A stretch of 64,000 nucleotides of DNA from Quercus robur (GCF_932294415.1 NC_065535.1:12370282-12434281), one strand, 5' to 3'; shown: positions 24,535 through 35,121, counted from the stretch's first letter. Translations and numbers: made by a program. The notes: generated from the letters alone by a model not told the origin.

Positions 24535-24906
24535 TCAGTCAAAATCCGAAGCAGGTATTGGTCGCGTCAGATTTTTGATGCGACAGCAGTGGGATTTCCC
24601 ATCATTAGCACCATCCGCCCTATCGCGAGCGCTGCTAATATGGAGGCTCATCAACTTCCTGTGTGGCCACCTACGAACACCCAACTCCCTGCACCTTTTC
24701 TTCAAAAGTGCTAATCCCACGTTAAGTTCTTTTGCTGCCTGAGTTATGGGCATGTAAAAGTATTGAGAAAGGGTTTCCTTAGACAACATTTTGGAACTGC
24801 TGCATCTCTCTTCTCTGCATCCCTTCTTCTGCTTCTTCTTCTCTCCTTTGTATCTTTTCTTTTTGCTTATGTAGTTAGCTTTTAGTATAGGCTTACTTAA
24901 GCTCCT
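24535..24906 (-). pseudogene. Captured RWP-RK (RKD-type) transcription-factor fragment
   Basis: The minus frame is open from 24906 (in-frame TGA at 24909-24907) to the stop at 24535, with an ATG at 24789. The part before the ATG is strongly basic (KKKRYKGEKKKQKK). After the ATG come LSKETLSQYFYMPITQAA, KELNVGLALLKKRCRELG and VRRWPHRKLMSL: the conserved RWP-RK DNA-binding domain with its RWPxRK signature intact. RKD proteins are plant regulators of egg-cell and gametophyte identity. After MSL the sequence departs from the family and runs 35 residues of unrelated tail. There is no full RKD gene around it; it lies wholly between two LTRs, in the element's own orientation. I infer a transduplicated host gene fragment, not a working gene. 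Domain identity is confident; function is unknown. Confidence 0.82.
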
Positions 24907-25388
24907 TCATTGTACGTTGTTGTACTATTTCTTTGTCTTAATAAAAGATAATTCTGTTTCATTCTAAATATTTTTCTTTTCTGCAATAATTACTTTGTGA
25001 ATGGATGTATTTCATGTGTATTTTTCTTTTACGATACTTAGGGCAGGAAACCTTGTAATAAAAAGCTATTAATTTGAACTTATTGAGACTATCAAATATA
25101 ATACTACTAACCTACAGTAGATTAAACTTATGAGACTAACCGAGATAACAGCTGAGTGTTCTGTAATGCGCGTGAGGTAGTCGTCCAAGAATGAGAAACC
25201 CAAAATAAACCATCCGAGAGGGTTGCCGAGTAGTGAGGGCTTTGGCCGTGTTGACAACACCTAGCCTTTGATCCGAGGACTGAGGTATGGTTGTACCCGG
25301 CCCCAACACATTCACATTAGTTCCCTTGGTATTGAGGATCCGAGGATAGACCGGGACTTCCATTCGGTCTAGGGATTAATCCAATTAT

Positions 25389-25778
25389 TCATGGGTAACC
25401 CCTCCATGGGACAGAGTTCGGGGACCATACAATGTCCGAGTTGTGTCCAAAACTCAGTATTTTCCTTCTAAGTAGTTGGTTTCCCCATAGGCTTGAGTCC
25501 GAGGACCATACAAGGCCTTGGTTCTGTCCAAAACTTGTAGTTTTTCTTTTAAGTAGTTGGTTTCCCCATAGGCTTGAGTTCGAGGACCATACAAGGCCTT
25601 GGTTCTGTCCAAAACTTGTAGTTTTTCTTTTAAGTAGTTGGTTTCCCCATAGGCTTGAGTCCGAGGACCATACAAGGCCTTGGTTCTGTCCAAAACTTGT
25701 AGTTTTTCTTTTAAGTTTGAGGGGTCTTAGCCCCTCAGTCAAGGTGTGAGACGTTGATCCGACGTTGAGAGCCCCCAA
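25389..25778 (-). CDS. Retroelement open frame with 27-residue tandem repeats, unknown function
   Basis: A 129-codon minus frame lies just inside the primer-binding-site end of the LTR element. Three nearly identical 81-bp units start at 25471, 25552 and 25633, with partial units either side. Because 81 is a multiple of three, the frame repeats as 27 residues including KRKTTSFGQNQGLVWSS and SLWGNQLL. No known domain is recognised. It may be a remnant of leader or gag-region sequence, or simply untranslated tandem DNA whose frame stays open by chance. The opposite strand is also open (25432-25749), which weakens the case for a protein. Confidence 0.4.
   Translation of the reverse strand: MGALNVGSTSHTLTEGLRPLKLKRKTTSFGQNQGLVWSSDSSLWGNQLLKRKTTSFGQNQGLVWSSNSSLWGNQLLKRKTTSFGQNQGLVWSSDSSLWGNQLLRRKILSFGHNSDIVWSPNSVPWRGYP
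25471..25713. repeat. 81-bp direct tandem repeat, three units
   Basis: Units begin AGTAGTTGGTTTCCCCATAG and contain GAGGACCATACAAGGCC and CTGTCCAAAACTTGTAG. They start at 25471, 25552 and 25633 and differ at only a few positions. A more diverged partial unit precedes them (about 25400-25470). Confidence 0.9.
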
Positions 25779-25906
25779 AACCGTCCGTGTTACTAACGTT
25801 TCGAAACGTAGCCTCTAGTGGAACATTACGTTTGGACACGGCAGCGGGTTGCGGGAAGTAATAGAAGGACTTCTCGTTCCACCGCCTGGGCCAACGCACA
25901 AGCCTT

Positions 25907-25924
25907 TCCCAAAGACGGCGCCAA
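25907..25924 (-). other. Primer-binding site of the LTR retrotransposon
   Basis: On the minus strand, TGGCGCCGTCTTTGGGAA begins two bases after the LTR's final CA. The TGGCGCC start resembles primer-binding sites of several plant Ty3/Gypsy-type elements. It fixes the element's orientation as minus. Which tRNA primes it is not determined here. Confidence 0.65.
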
Positions 25925-25925
25925 T

Positions 25926-26559
25926 TGTAAGGACACAATTTGTAACGACCCACACATGACAGTGGGCTCGTACATAAGGGGCCCATACAATGCAATTTGT
26001 AGAGCGTGGTTTAAAAGGCTAGGCCTTGGTCACCAGACAGCGGTCTAGTCGTGGCTTTTATGGAAGTTTATGTGAGGGTGGGCATGGCGTGACTAGCTAA
26101 AACTTCCATCGATGCGGCCTATAGGGCTTTAGTCCTCGGACAGGTCCGAGGAGCTTAATGCTCTTCTCGTTCTCCCTCTTTCAGGACTTCCTTTTTCTGG
26201 GGGGGGGGGGGGGGATCCCTTCTCCCTTCGTTCTTCTTCCCTTTTATACTGGTATTCACTTTCCTTTCAATATCCACGTGTCAGTTTCACTTTCTGGGGT
26301 GGAGACTTGTCCCATTAGCCCATACCTAGAGTGATTGGGAGCAGTTGTAAAAGTTGAACAGCATGGTGAAGAGCATGGACTTGTCAGGCGCAGAGTCCTT
26401 TATTACTGTATTGGCAGCTTTTTCACTTGTCCCATCTCTGCACTGAGCTCGTCCTTTCCTTAAGGCATTCTGTGGGGTACCGAGCATAAGATCGTCATCG
26501 GCCAGATTCTTAGGCCCTTATGCAAAGTGGGCCAAGAGCCCAGATTCTCTGGCCCCACA
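25926..26559 (-). repeat. LTR (5' in element orientation)
   Basis: 634 bp, the partner of 23307-23925. The G tract here is at about 26200-26214. It has a short extra segment near 26502-26520 (AGATTCTTAGGCCC) absent from the other LTR. The frame at 25818-26048 within and before it is not a gene. Confidence 0.88.
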
Positions 26560-26725
26560 GTAATCTAATGGTGGATTTGTCAAAATCCACATCCAATAAA
26601 AATACATTGAGTGAAGTTGTAATTTTGTGCTATAACCAATTTTGTAGCCAAACGTTGTCCTTATTAGAAACACCGGGTATTCATTCAATAAAATCATATA
26701 AAATAGAGAAAATAAATATGATTGA

Positions 26726-27126
26726 GGACAAAGTTTGGCTACTATCTTGCTTGTAGTTTAAGGTGACAACTCTTACTAAAAAAATTAATCCGGCCACATA
26801 TTTTGAAAATCTAACCATTGAATTACATATTCTTTATGTTTTTAACACACATGTCAAATACGTACCAATTAGATGTTATTACTTATTACTATCTAATATG
26901 TAAACTTATTTTTTATACATAATTTTCGACTACAAAAACTTGAATTTTAAACATTTGATTGATAATATAGCTATTAATTTTGTATCTTGGAAATTTTGCA
27001 AGCATAAAGTATATAAGAAAAAAATATAATCCAATGATGGATTTATCAAAATTCATATCCAATAAATAGATTTTAAATGAAGTTGTAGTTTTAGGATACA
27101 ACCAAGTTTGTTGTCAAACTTTATCC
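26726..27126. mobile_element. Mutator-type MITE, second copy
   Basis: Begins GGACAAAGTTTGGCTAC and ends in the inverted form TGTCAAACTTTATCC. The inside parallels the interrupted copy at 23003-26660, including TATTCTTTATGTTTTTAACA and ATATAGCTATTAATTTTG. No clear target duplication remains. Confidence 0.62.
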
Positions 27127-28031
27127 CGTGTCTAATTAACTAAACAAAACTTATTGATATTTTAATACTTAACTTTAACCTATCCAAAATAAAAAAGAAA
27201 AAACTTAAACTTTATCTCACTTTCTGTATAAAGTTCAAGGAATATTCAGACGTCATCATCTATAAAACAAAAACATACCCTATTAAACTTTTTGAGAAAG
27301 TATCCTTCAGGGACAAAGCCGGGACTTGAAGTTGGGGGTTATAACCGTTGGCTCTGCTGCTTCTTAGTTGCTAAGGTTTTTTTTTTTAAGTTTTTGATGC
27401 ATGCGTCTTCTGCTAGGTAAAAGCACAATCATTTTTGTTTAAACTTTTTAAAGGGCTGGTTGTTTGTTTTGAGTAAAATTAATTAATTAGGCTTAATTAT
27501 TTTTAACTTTACTATTGGTAATTTTTGTTATTGCGCTATATTTTTTGGGCTTGTATATTTTGTTTTACATTTTAGATCAATAAATTTTTTAATGGCCTTT
27601 AAAATGAGAAAAATGCTAGAGCTACAAATTTTTTTACAAATTGCTAATATGGTGAGTGGTTATTGGTAAATAAAAAAATTATGTAAGTGGTGGGCTCAAA
27701 TGCGAACCAATAAAAATTTGTACCTCAACGGTTTGTAAAAATGTTGCAGATAAGTTTGTGCACGTAATATTACTTTAAAAATGATCAATGATATTGTTAA
27801 GGGGGGCAACATGTAATTTTATTGAACAAAATTACTAATATATATACTATATTTTTTATTTAAAAAATTGGGGGGGGGGGGGGGGGGGGGAAGATATTTG
27901 CCTTCGTCCCTGATACCCTTTTAAACTTGGAAAGCCAACTCAACGCATCAATTAAACAATATAACATATCTTTCATGTAAAAGTAAATTCTAACAATGAG
28001 CCTTTAATTACCATAAAATAATAACAATGAA
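27127..28031. other. Intergenic DNA with a MITE-like segment and a long G tract
   Basis: No gene is seen. Bases about 27612-27770 form an imperfect inverted repeat (CTACAAATTTTTTTACAAATT versus AAAAATTTGTACC...GTTTGTAAAAATG) and may be a small MITE. A G run of about 20 lies at 27871-27890. Confidence 0.5.
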
Positions 28032-29115
28032 TAGGGGCAGCTCCAGGATTTTTGTCTAGGGGGATCAATAAGAAACTTGAGTAGAAGATAAATCTTGAGT
28101 AAGAGCTAGATGAATTTTGTAGCCTACGGAGTTTACTTATTACAAATTTGTCCATAGTTCTAGCAAAAGAATAAAAAATAAACTATAAGATCATTTGGCA
28201 TATTTTTTTACTAATGTAATAAACATATTAATTATTGTTGTTAATTGATTTTTTGCAATTTTTTAATTTATAAGTTTACAATTCTTTAAATATTTTATAT
28301 TTTTATTGTCCTTTAGTGTTAATGTATTAACCCACCCACATAGCTAACAACTAATCACAAGTCACAAATTCAGTCAAACAGTCAAAGTGCAAAAGAGAAA
28401 CTTAATTATGACTACACATAGATTCATAGAAACTATAGTAACAGTGACTACACAATCAGACACTTATATGGCTTAAAACTCAATTAAAAAATAAAAAACA
28501 CTATAACCCATATACACCATATGGCAAGACATCAAACATGTGAGTAAGAGGTGGAGCTTCGAAGAAGACACGTGAACAAAGATAAAGGCAAAGCAAAAAC
28601 ACACTCACAGTGAGAGAGAGAGATATGGAGGCGGCGATTAAGAACATAGATTGTCAAAACCAGATCCAGGCGGCAATTAAGTGGCAACGGCGGCAGATCG
28701 TGGGGCTAAGCAGTGATAAATTTTGTGTGTGAAGCATAGGTAGCCTTTTTCCTTTGGGTTTGGAGAGTGAAGAAGGATAGTGGGAGTTTTTAAGGCTATG
28801 CAGCGGCAACTACTAGGTTTTATTTGGCCTTTTTTTATGATTTTTCAAAATTTTATTTATGGGCTCTGTATTTTTGAAATTAAAGACCAAAATTTTCTAT
28901 TGGACTTTTTTTTTTCTTTTGTTCTTTTAAGAGTTTAAGCTGGGCTTTAAATAAAAAGGGTTAGGTTTGAAGGTGAGGGGGTGCAAAGTTGTATTGTAAG
29001 GGGGTTCAAAAAAAATTTTAATAAAAATATTATATATATATATATAAAATAAAATAAAAAATTCAGGTCAGGGGGTTCATTTGAACCCCCTGACTACAAC
29101 ATAGAGCCACCCCTG
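28032..29115. mobile_element. Non-autonomous hAT-like element, copy 5
   Basis: Left end TAGGGGCAGCTCCAGGA; right end AGAGCCACCCCTG. The exact 8-bp target duplication ACAATGAA is at 28024-28031 and 29116-29123. The AGGGGGATCAATAAGAA stretch after the left end matches copies 2 and 3. A GC-richer inner block (about 28550-28830) has no recognisable protein. Confidence 0.83.
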
Positions 29116-29226
29116 ACAATGAATAATTAATATATAAGAAGCTATCATACCAGCCACCAAATTCACTTTTCTTTAACTTATCTTAATTTGTTAATCGTTA
29201 CTTTTTAAAAACCTTAAGATCTAGGG

Positions 29227-30475
29227 CTATGCTTGGTAACTATTTTTTTCTTCAATTTTCTATTTCCTAAGGCAAAAAACTTGTTTGGTAACTTATTTTA
29301 GGAAAAAATCAAAAACTATTTCCAATTTCCATATTGTGAAAGAAATTGAAAATAGGTCTTGAGCTATTTTTATTTTTCAGAGTTTACTCTTCTTAGAAAA
29401 CACACTAGTTTACATGGCCTATTAATGAACTAGCACACTAATTCGATCCACATGACTAACAAAAACTTTTCCCGTGCTTCCATTTTTTTCACTCAATATT
29501 TAGTGCCTAAATCATATCTAACGAACCCTTATATCTTCCTCTACGCCTCCACTTCCTCAGTCTACCTTTGTGCCTCGATCTTCCTCACAAGGAAAACCTT
29601 GATTTAGAGAACCACTTGTAAGGTAAGTGATTGGTCTTCACAAGATTGTCCTTCATGACTACTTTTTGTTTTTCATCAGATTCTACTATTCATTATCTCA
29701 CTCTCTTTTTTTTTTTTTCTTTTGTGTGTGTGTGTGTGTGAGTCAAATTTTTTGAAGAGCTTCATAATTTTTGGGACCCAATCACTCAAAGGTATGGGTC
29801 TTTTCCTTTTTTCTTTGTTTATGGATTATTACGAAATTGCTAGATCATTGGTATGTATTTTACGTAATCTGATGTGCCTTTGTTTTCTGGAGCATGTTAG
29901 CTTGTGCATATAGCACAGTTTGTTACTGGGGCCCTTGCTCATTTCCTGTTTGCTATATCCTATGATTTTATTGCATGAAGAAGTCACTATAAACATATAG
30001 ATAATGCAGTATCATGTTGATTTAGTAATTTGAATGATTCATCATAAATTCTATTTGGGTTCCATCATAAATTCTATATAATGCTGTATCTTATGATTTT
30101 ATAATTCCTCTATGATTTTATAATTCCTCTAGGTGTAAGGATTATACTTTGGAGCAAATGTGTTTTTAAATTATAATAAATATAATTGTTTTAAAAAAAA
30201 ATTAACCAAACAAAACAAAATTCAACTTTTTCAAAAACAACTACCAAGCAAATTTCCTGAATTTTGTTTTTGAAAAATGTGTTTTTATTTTCAACTAACT
30301 AAACATGTTTTTCATTTTAAAAACAGAAAAAAAAATTGTTTTTTTTTTCCCTTGAAAATAAGAAAACGAAAATAGAAAACAAAAACAGTTATTAAACATG
30401 GCCTATTTTTTCCTTTTTCCCTTGAAAACAAGAAAACCAAAATAGAAAACCAAAACAGTTACTAAATATGGCCTA
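29227..30475. mobile_element. MITE cluster with GGTAACTATTTTT termini
   Basis: The left edge reads ATGCTTGGTAACTATTTTT. Two inverted right edges occur, AAACAGTTATTAAACATGGCC near 30385-30405 and AAAACAGTTACTAAATATGGCC near 30452-30473, with the bases between them a duplicated terminal segment. Unrelated sequence lies between, including a GT microsatellite near 29721-29741. This is probably one MITE enlarged by nested insertion. Confidence 0.4.
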
Positions 30476-30738
30476 ATTTTTTTTACTTTTGAAAATTCTA
30501 GAATTTTATTTTATTTTTTACACGGTAAAATATAATTGTTTTCAATTTCTAAAATAGGCCACTAGCCCACCACATATATTTCTTTAGAATCGTACCCGTG
30601 TCTATCTCTTATCTCAAAAAAAAGAATCGTACCCGTGGGCCCACCTTTTGTTCCACAAGTCGTATAGATTTCACAAAAATCATGGGCCCAAAAAAAAAGC
30701 CCACAAATCATATACGAGCGTCGGCTTTTTTTTTTTCC

Positions 30739-30747
30739 TTATAAGTA
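30739..30747 (+). promoter_or_regulatory. TATA-box candidate TTATAAGTA
   Basis: Lies 155 bp upstream of the ATG at 30894 in a T-rich then GC-richer context. Spacing fits a TATA box with a leader of about 120 nt. No experimental start is known. Confidence 0.35.
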
Positions 30748-30893
30748 CGCCCCAGTTGACCGTTGCAACCACTTTTAGATTTCTTTTCAATTCAAATCAC
30801 AACGGTCCTATTTTGCTTTCCGCCTCTGAATTCTGAAAGATCCAAACTCTCTTCTTCGTCTTCTTTATTATTGTTCTTATTCTGCGATTCACA

Positions 30894-33497
30894 ATGGTTA
30901 CGAAAGAACTCTCTGAAATCTCATCCGATAGGCAAAAATGGGACAAGATTTTCAACGGTCTGGTGCGAATGTTGAAGACCCAACAAACACAGCTGGTGAC
31001 CCTCGTCAACGATCGGAAATTCCTCGAAGATCGTATCAAAATGCAACACGAACGATGGGTCTCCGATATTAGCCTCTACGAAGATCATATTTTTCAGGTA
31101 ATTTATTTCAATTCGTCCAAGATTTGATTTTTTTTTTTTGAAATTAGGGTTTTCGAGAAATTTGGGGTTTGGGGTTTTGGGAGACCAAAAATACAAAATT
31201 TGAGGTTTTTCTTGTAATTTCTTCTGTAGTTGAAGGGGGATTTGGTAATGCAAGAGAAAACGCACTCGCTCGAGATTCTTAAATCAAATCTGGTTATGAG
31301 TTTGAAGCACAGAGAGGCTTTTCTCGAGAAATTGATATCAGGTTAGTATTTTTTTTCTTCTTCTTATTATATGTTAATGGGGATTTCTTGCTTTATTACA
31401 CAAGCACAAATTTTCTGGCTTGTTGTGGCAGACAAATATAATTATAAAATTTGTGTTTAGAATGTACCAGTTCTATTATCTCTTCGTTTCTCAAAAAAAA
31501 AAAAGTTCTATTATCTCTTCCTTCGATTATTGAGCAATTAAAATGCAACATTAATATATTTTAGTTGACTAATTTAGGCTTGGAATGGAAAAATAATAAC
31601 AATATACTCTTACACAAACATAACTTTTTGGCTTTTTGTCTTTCTGTGCCTACTTAAATTGACATGGGTTTTACATGAATTGCATGGAACAGACACCCAC
31701 ACACACAAACAGAATGGTTCATTCTAAGTTATGATAGGCACAAGGCCTACTGTATTTAATTTAAGTTTGATAAAAACACTAAGTAAATTTACTTCAAAAA
31801 TTGAGTCAGTTTATACTGTTGTGTCCACCACATTCACACGTGTTATTCCATAGACTCTTGGATTTACTGCTCTCCTTATGTAATGATTTGCGAATCTTTT
31901 ATTTTTAGGAGTGACTTTCTTCTTTAATTTACAGTGTGGTAGGTGGTGAATTTTGATAAATGTCAAATTTTGTGCAGTATACTGTTTGTGGGTTTGAGAT
32001 TTATGTCTATTGTCTTGAGTATGCTCCATGTGCATTTCCTTTTCTTTTATTGCAGAAGATGCAGACAGCGAGTTGGAAGATTTCAAAGCGTTGCTTGACT
32101 ATGTTTCTCTTAAATCCCCAAAGGTATCTTCTGCCTTAATTTTGTTGAAATATATTTTGTATTTTCTGTTTAATGTTGTTAAGGGGTTCCAATTTTCACA
32201 GGATCTTTCTCTGAGTAAAGGAAGTGATATGCCAGGAGGAGAGTGGCATTCTAAGAAATTGGAAGCTGAAGTAAGGAGGTTAAAGCATGAATATGAGAAG
32301 CTTGCCTTAGAGAAGAGTTCTGAGATATCTGCACTGTTGGCAGAGAAAAATTTTGTATGGAATCAGTATAAAATACTGGAAAATGATTACACCAGTAAAT
32401 TAAAGAGTAAGCATTCTGAAGTTGAACAAGCAAATGAGAAGGCAAAGAAGCTTCTCGCCAGTATGGAGCAACTGCAGTCACTGAATGATGAAAAGGATGA
32501 AACAATTGCAAGATTAAAAGATAAAGTGAAGTTGATGGAGGCTGACTCAAGTAAGTTGAATGAAGAAAATTCGAGACTCTCCAAGGAGTTGGAGTTGTTA
32601 AAAAAGTCTAGAAGTGCTCCAGTCACACCCGTGTTAAATCGTTGTCCGGTAGGAGCAAGACCTTCTTGTTTGAGAGACAAGAACAGCAGCAGGGATAGAA
32701 GTAATGTTATTGTCAAAAAGGAATCATCCGCTGTACAAGCCCCTGGTTCTGCAAAGGACACTGAAAAGGTACTCAAGAATTAGTTTTCCTTGCCACATTG
32801 TAGCTATAATTAGTATATCTTGCTGCAACTGCTGGATAATTCATCTGCTTCATGTGACACAGAAACCTTTCACTGCAAATGTCATAGATAATCATGATTA
32901 GAGCTGACTAAAAGCATTGTTTATTGATTGCTTGTGAAGATCTTGTTAAAATGTTTGAGTTAAATAGCTCTCACTAGCAAGAAAAGGTTATGGTGCATGA
33001 TACAAATTCCTACTTTGAATAAATTATATGTGAAGCAATTTGACAATACCTTGTAATATCCTGAATAAAAACTGCAATCTCTGAATTTAAATAATTTGTT
33101 TATAAAGTTTAAAGGTTAAATAATCTGTTTAGAAAGTTATAAACTTTACAGTGCTCAGTCACTCATCTTTGTTTTAAAGTATGATGAGTACCTATCTTTT
33201 TCTCTAATTCATTGACATTTATGTTTGTAATTTGTCCATAGGATGAGGCACATGCATGCAAGCATACATACAAAAATAATAGAAGATATTTCTATTCTTC
33301 CTATTTTTAAACAACATGAAAAGCTACCATACCCCAACCCCTCTTTCTTTTTTGTCCAGGGAAGCAGAGGTTTAAAGAGGAAAGGTGTTTATTCTGCTCC
33401 CATTTCAGAGCTCCCAAAATTGTTCTCATCCAACTTCAAGGTTCCCAAGCTGAAGACACGTGCAAATGAAAATATACCACTTTTTCCCCAGCTTTAA
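30894..33497 (+). CDS. Plant coiled-coil protein of unknown function, five exons
   Basis: Coding exons 30894-31097, 31230-31341, 32056-32123, 32202-32768 and 33360-33497 join in frame (204+112+68+567+138 nt) to 362 residues, all with GT/AG borders. The N-terminus (MVTKELSEISSDRQKWDKIF) and the next 120 residues are charged and helical. Exon 4 holds a long coiled coil (about residues 135-275: KKLEAEVRRLKHEYEKLALE, QLQSLNDEKDETIARLKDK, LNEENSRLSKELELLKKS). A basic, Ser-rich tail follows (SRSAPVTPVLNR, RGLKRKGVYSAP), ending LFPQL. No signal peptide or membrane segment. The layout suggests a nuclear or cytoskeleton-associated structural protein, but I do not recognise a named family and assign no function. 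The exon 4/5 junction is set by frame and AG at 33358-33359. Confidence 0.85.
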
Positions 33498-34710
33498 ACT
33501 GAAAAAGGTAGCAGTCATACTTGTATGGTTTGTTGAGGTTCACTAGTGGCTACTGTTGTAATTCTTATATTCTTTTGCTTTCTATGTAATTTAGCTTTAG
33601 TCTAGGGAAAGTTTTTTGTTCATATCTTCTAATGAACGTAATGTAGATTCATCTGTTAATATTCTTTCTTCTTTTTCTCTCTTTGATCTCTTTTAGTCAT
33701 TCTTTCTACTTCCATGAGTAATTCCTGATTTTATAAATGTCGTTCAAGTGGCAACGCCCAGTTAGTTGCTATTACACAGTATTTTTCTGACATGTCCTGC
33801 TTCCCAATCTAGTACTAGAATTGGGTCTCCAAACGGAGTTTTCTTATGCTATGGCTTAGGTCATGTTTCTAGACTCCTGATATGTTTGAAGTGGTGCTTA
33901 TTTGAGAGAGTCTAGCACAACTTTTACCGCAGTTGACCGTGAATGGTAGAGAAAAAATGATGAATTGATGCGAGTGATTGTTTAGTAATCACAGTTGACA
34001 ACTTTAGCAAATTATGATAAATAGTGTGGTCTTTTTTAGAAGAACGGTTAAGATTTTTGGGACTCATATTCTTTGGAGATAGTTTCTTTTGAAACCGGCT
34101 TATGCAATGTCTTCTTGCATTTGGTGGGCCTCACACACTTGTGGGACCCATGTGTTGGAGATTGTCTCAAAAGTTAATTTTTCATATTCATAACAATGTT
34201 AACATAGTGGACTATGGAGACCCAACTCAATCTCAATCTACGCATTCACTCAGAGAAATGCATGTTTTACTTTTAATTAATCATTAGCAAATTAGCAACT
34301 CCATTTAACCTGCATGGGTTATGGCGCTGAAGGCTATGATCCAAGACTTCGTCATTGCATCATAGTTTGTGATGAAGAAGCCACTGACTGGGACCCAAAT
34401 TGAATCTTGAATCCATGCTCTAAAAGGGGTTTCATGGATAAACGATAGGAAAGTTTACTACTTTCTTTGTCCCCCAAATCAGACAGATATCATCTTTAAA
34501 GAAAACTAAATTTTGTGATTTATCGTTTGTAATAAAGTACTTCAATCACTATATATTCTCACCAATCATTACAAGGTACAGACCATTAACACTAACTAAT
34601 CTTTTACTCGTCTAGAATTTCAAGAACTAGTAACACCATAAAATTATAGGTTCTTACACTAATCAATTAAGACATTTTGACTTTCTAGGCCATTCAATGC
34701 ACTCTTAGAA
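33498..34710. other. Intergenic, convergent 3' ends
   Basis: Probable 3' untranslated regions of the plus-strand coiled-coil gene and the minus-strand membrane-protein gene, with AT-rich sequence between. No other gene, RNA or repeat is supportable. Confidence 0.5.
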
Positions 34711-35121
34711 CTAGTAGTATGACCCCCAAATTGGTGGCCACCACTTGGAATGAAAATAAGGCTGGTAAGAGACCATAACCAAAAGCAAAACCAGCAACAA
34801 AGCCAGGGGCCAAGGCAAGCTCTGAGCTTGATGAACAACAGGAGTCTTTGTAATTGGGGCAATAATTACAATCCTTCCATATTTGGTGACCGAGTGCATG
34901 ACAAAGATTAGCAGCACAGGCAATACGAAGAGGAACATCTTAAAGTTGATGAGGTTTTTGTGCATCTGTGACTTGTAGCCTGTGTAAGAGGAGAGCACCA
35001 TTAAAAGAACAATGATACCAGCTATAGCAAGTAGAGGCATAGGAGGTGCAGACACAGAGGCTAGTGTTTGCTCTGTCCACCCTTGCTTCCATCCCCTTCT
35101 TTCCCTAAAAAACCAGCCCAT
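34711..35121 (-). CDS. Small plant membrane protein, three membrane segments, single exon
   Basis: An intact single-exon frame of 136 residues from the ATG at 35121; an upstream in-frame ATG at 35136 would add five residues (MKERK). I prefer the second Met because MGW followed by RERRGWKQGWTEQTLA looks like the start of a plant family I recall only as uncharacterised. Three hydrophobic segments follow: PLLAIAGIIVLLMVLSS (about 28-44), FKMFLFVLPVLLIFVMH (about 60-76) and LALLLVLLLVMVSY (about 106-119), with a Trp-rich end (KWWPPIWGSYY). No enzymatic motif. Likely an integral membrane protein of unknown role. The gene is convergent with the coiled-coil gene to its left. Confidence 0.8.
   Translation of the reverse strand: MGWFFRERRGWKQGWTEQTLASVSAPPMPLLAIAGIIVLLMVLSSYTGYKSQMHKNLINFKMFLFVLPVLLIFVMHSVTKYGRIVIIAPITKTPVVHQAQSLPWPLALLLVLLLVMVSYQPYFHSKWWPPIWGSYY

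Larger units (their letters stand above)
23307..26559 (-). mobile_element. Non-autonomous LTR retrotransposon, complete with two LTRs, carrying foreign sequence
   Basis: Two direct LTRs (23307-23925 and 25926-26559) start TGTAAGGACACAATTTG and end GGCCCCACA as read on the plus strand, and GTAAT flanks both sides (23302-23306 and 26560-26564). On the minus strand the primer-binding-site-like TGGCGCCGTCTTTGGGAA directly follows one LTR (near 25924), and a purine-rich GATTTTGAGGGGCTAT precedes the other (near 23926), so the element is oriented minus. The 2.0-kb inside has no gag, protease, reverse transcriptase or integrase; it carries an RWP-RK fragment and an in-frame repeat. The LTRs differ by roughly a few percent by eye plus a short indel, so insertion is fairly recent. 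Mobilisation in trans is inferred. Confidence 0.88.
23003..26660. mobile_element. Mutator-type MITE (400 bp) interrupted by an LTR retrotransposon
   Basis: The two halves are 23003-23306 and 26565-26660. Termini are GGAAAAAGTTTTGTTCC at the left and, read inward, GGACAACGTTTGGCTAC at the right, both leading into CAAAATTG. An exact 9-bp target duplication TTATTAGAA (22994-23002 and 26661-26669) points to the Mutator superfamily. Related copies lie at 26726-27126 and, inverted, at 51794-52200, and confirm that the two halves are contiguous in the uninterrupted form. Confidence 0.78.

Noticed and set aside
24337-24714. 125-codon plus frame in the LTR element
   Set aside because: Antisense to the RWP-RK frame, no recognised domain. 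Kept only as a note with the TATA-like site.
25471-25713. Could the regular 81-bp units be a CRISPR array?
   Set aside because: The units are contiguous with no unique spacers, and lie in a plant retroelement.
30797-31265. Minus frames overlapping the first exons of the coiled-coil gene
   Set aside because: Shadows of the plus-strand exons.
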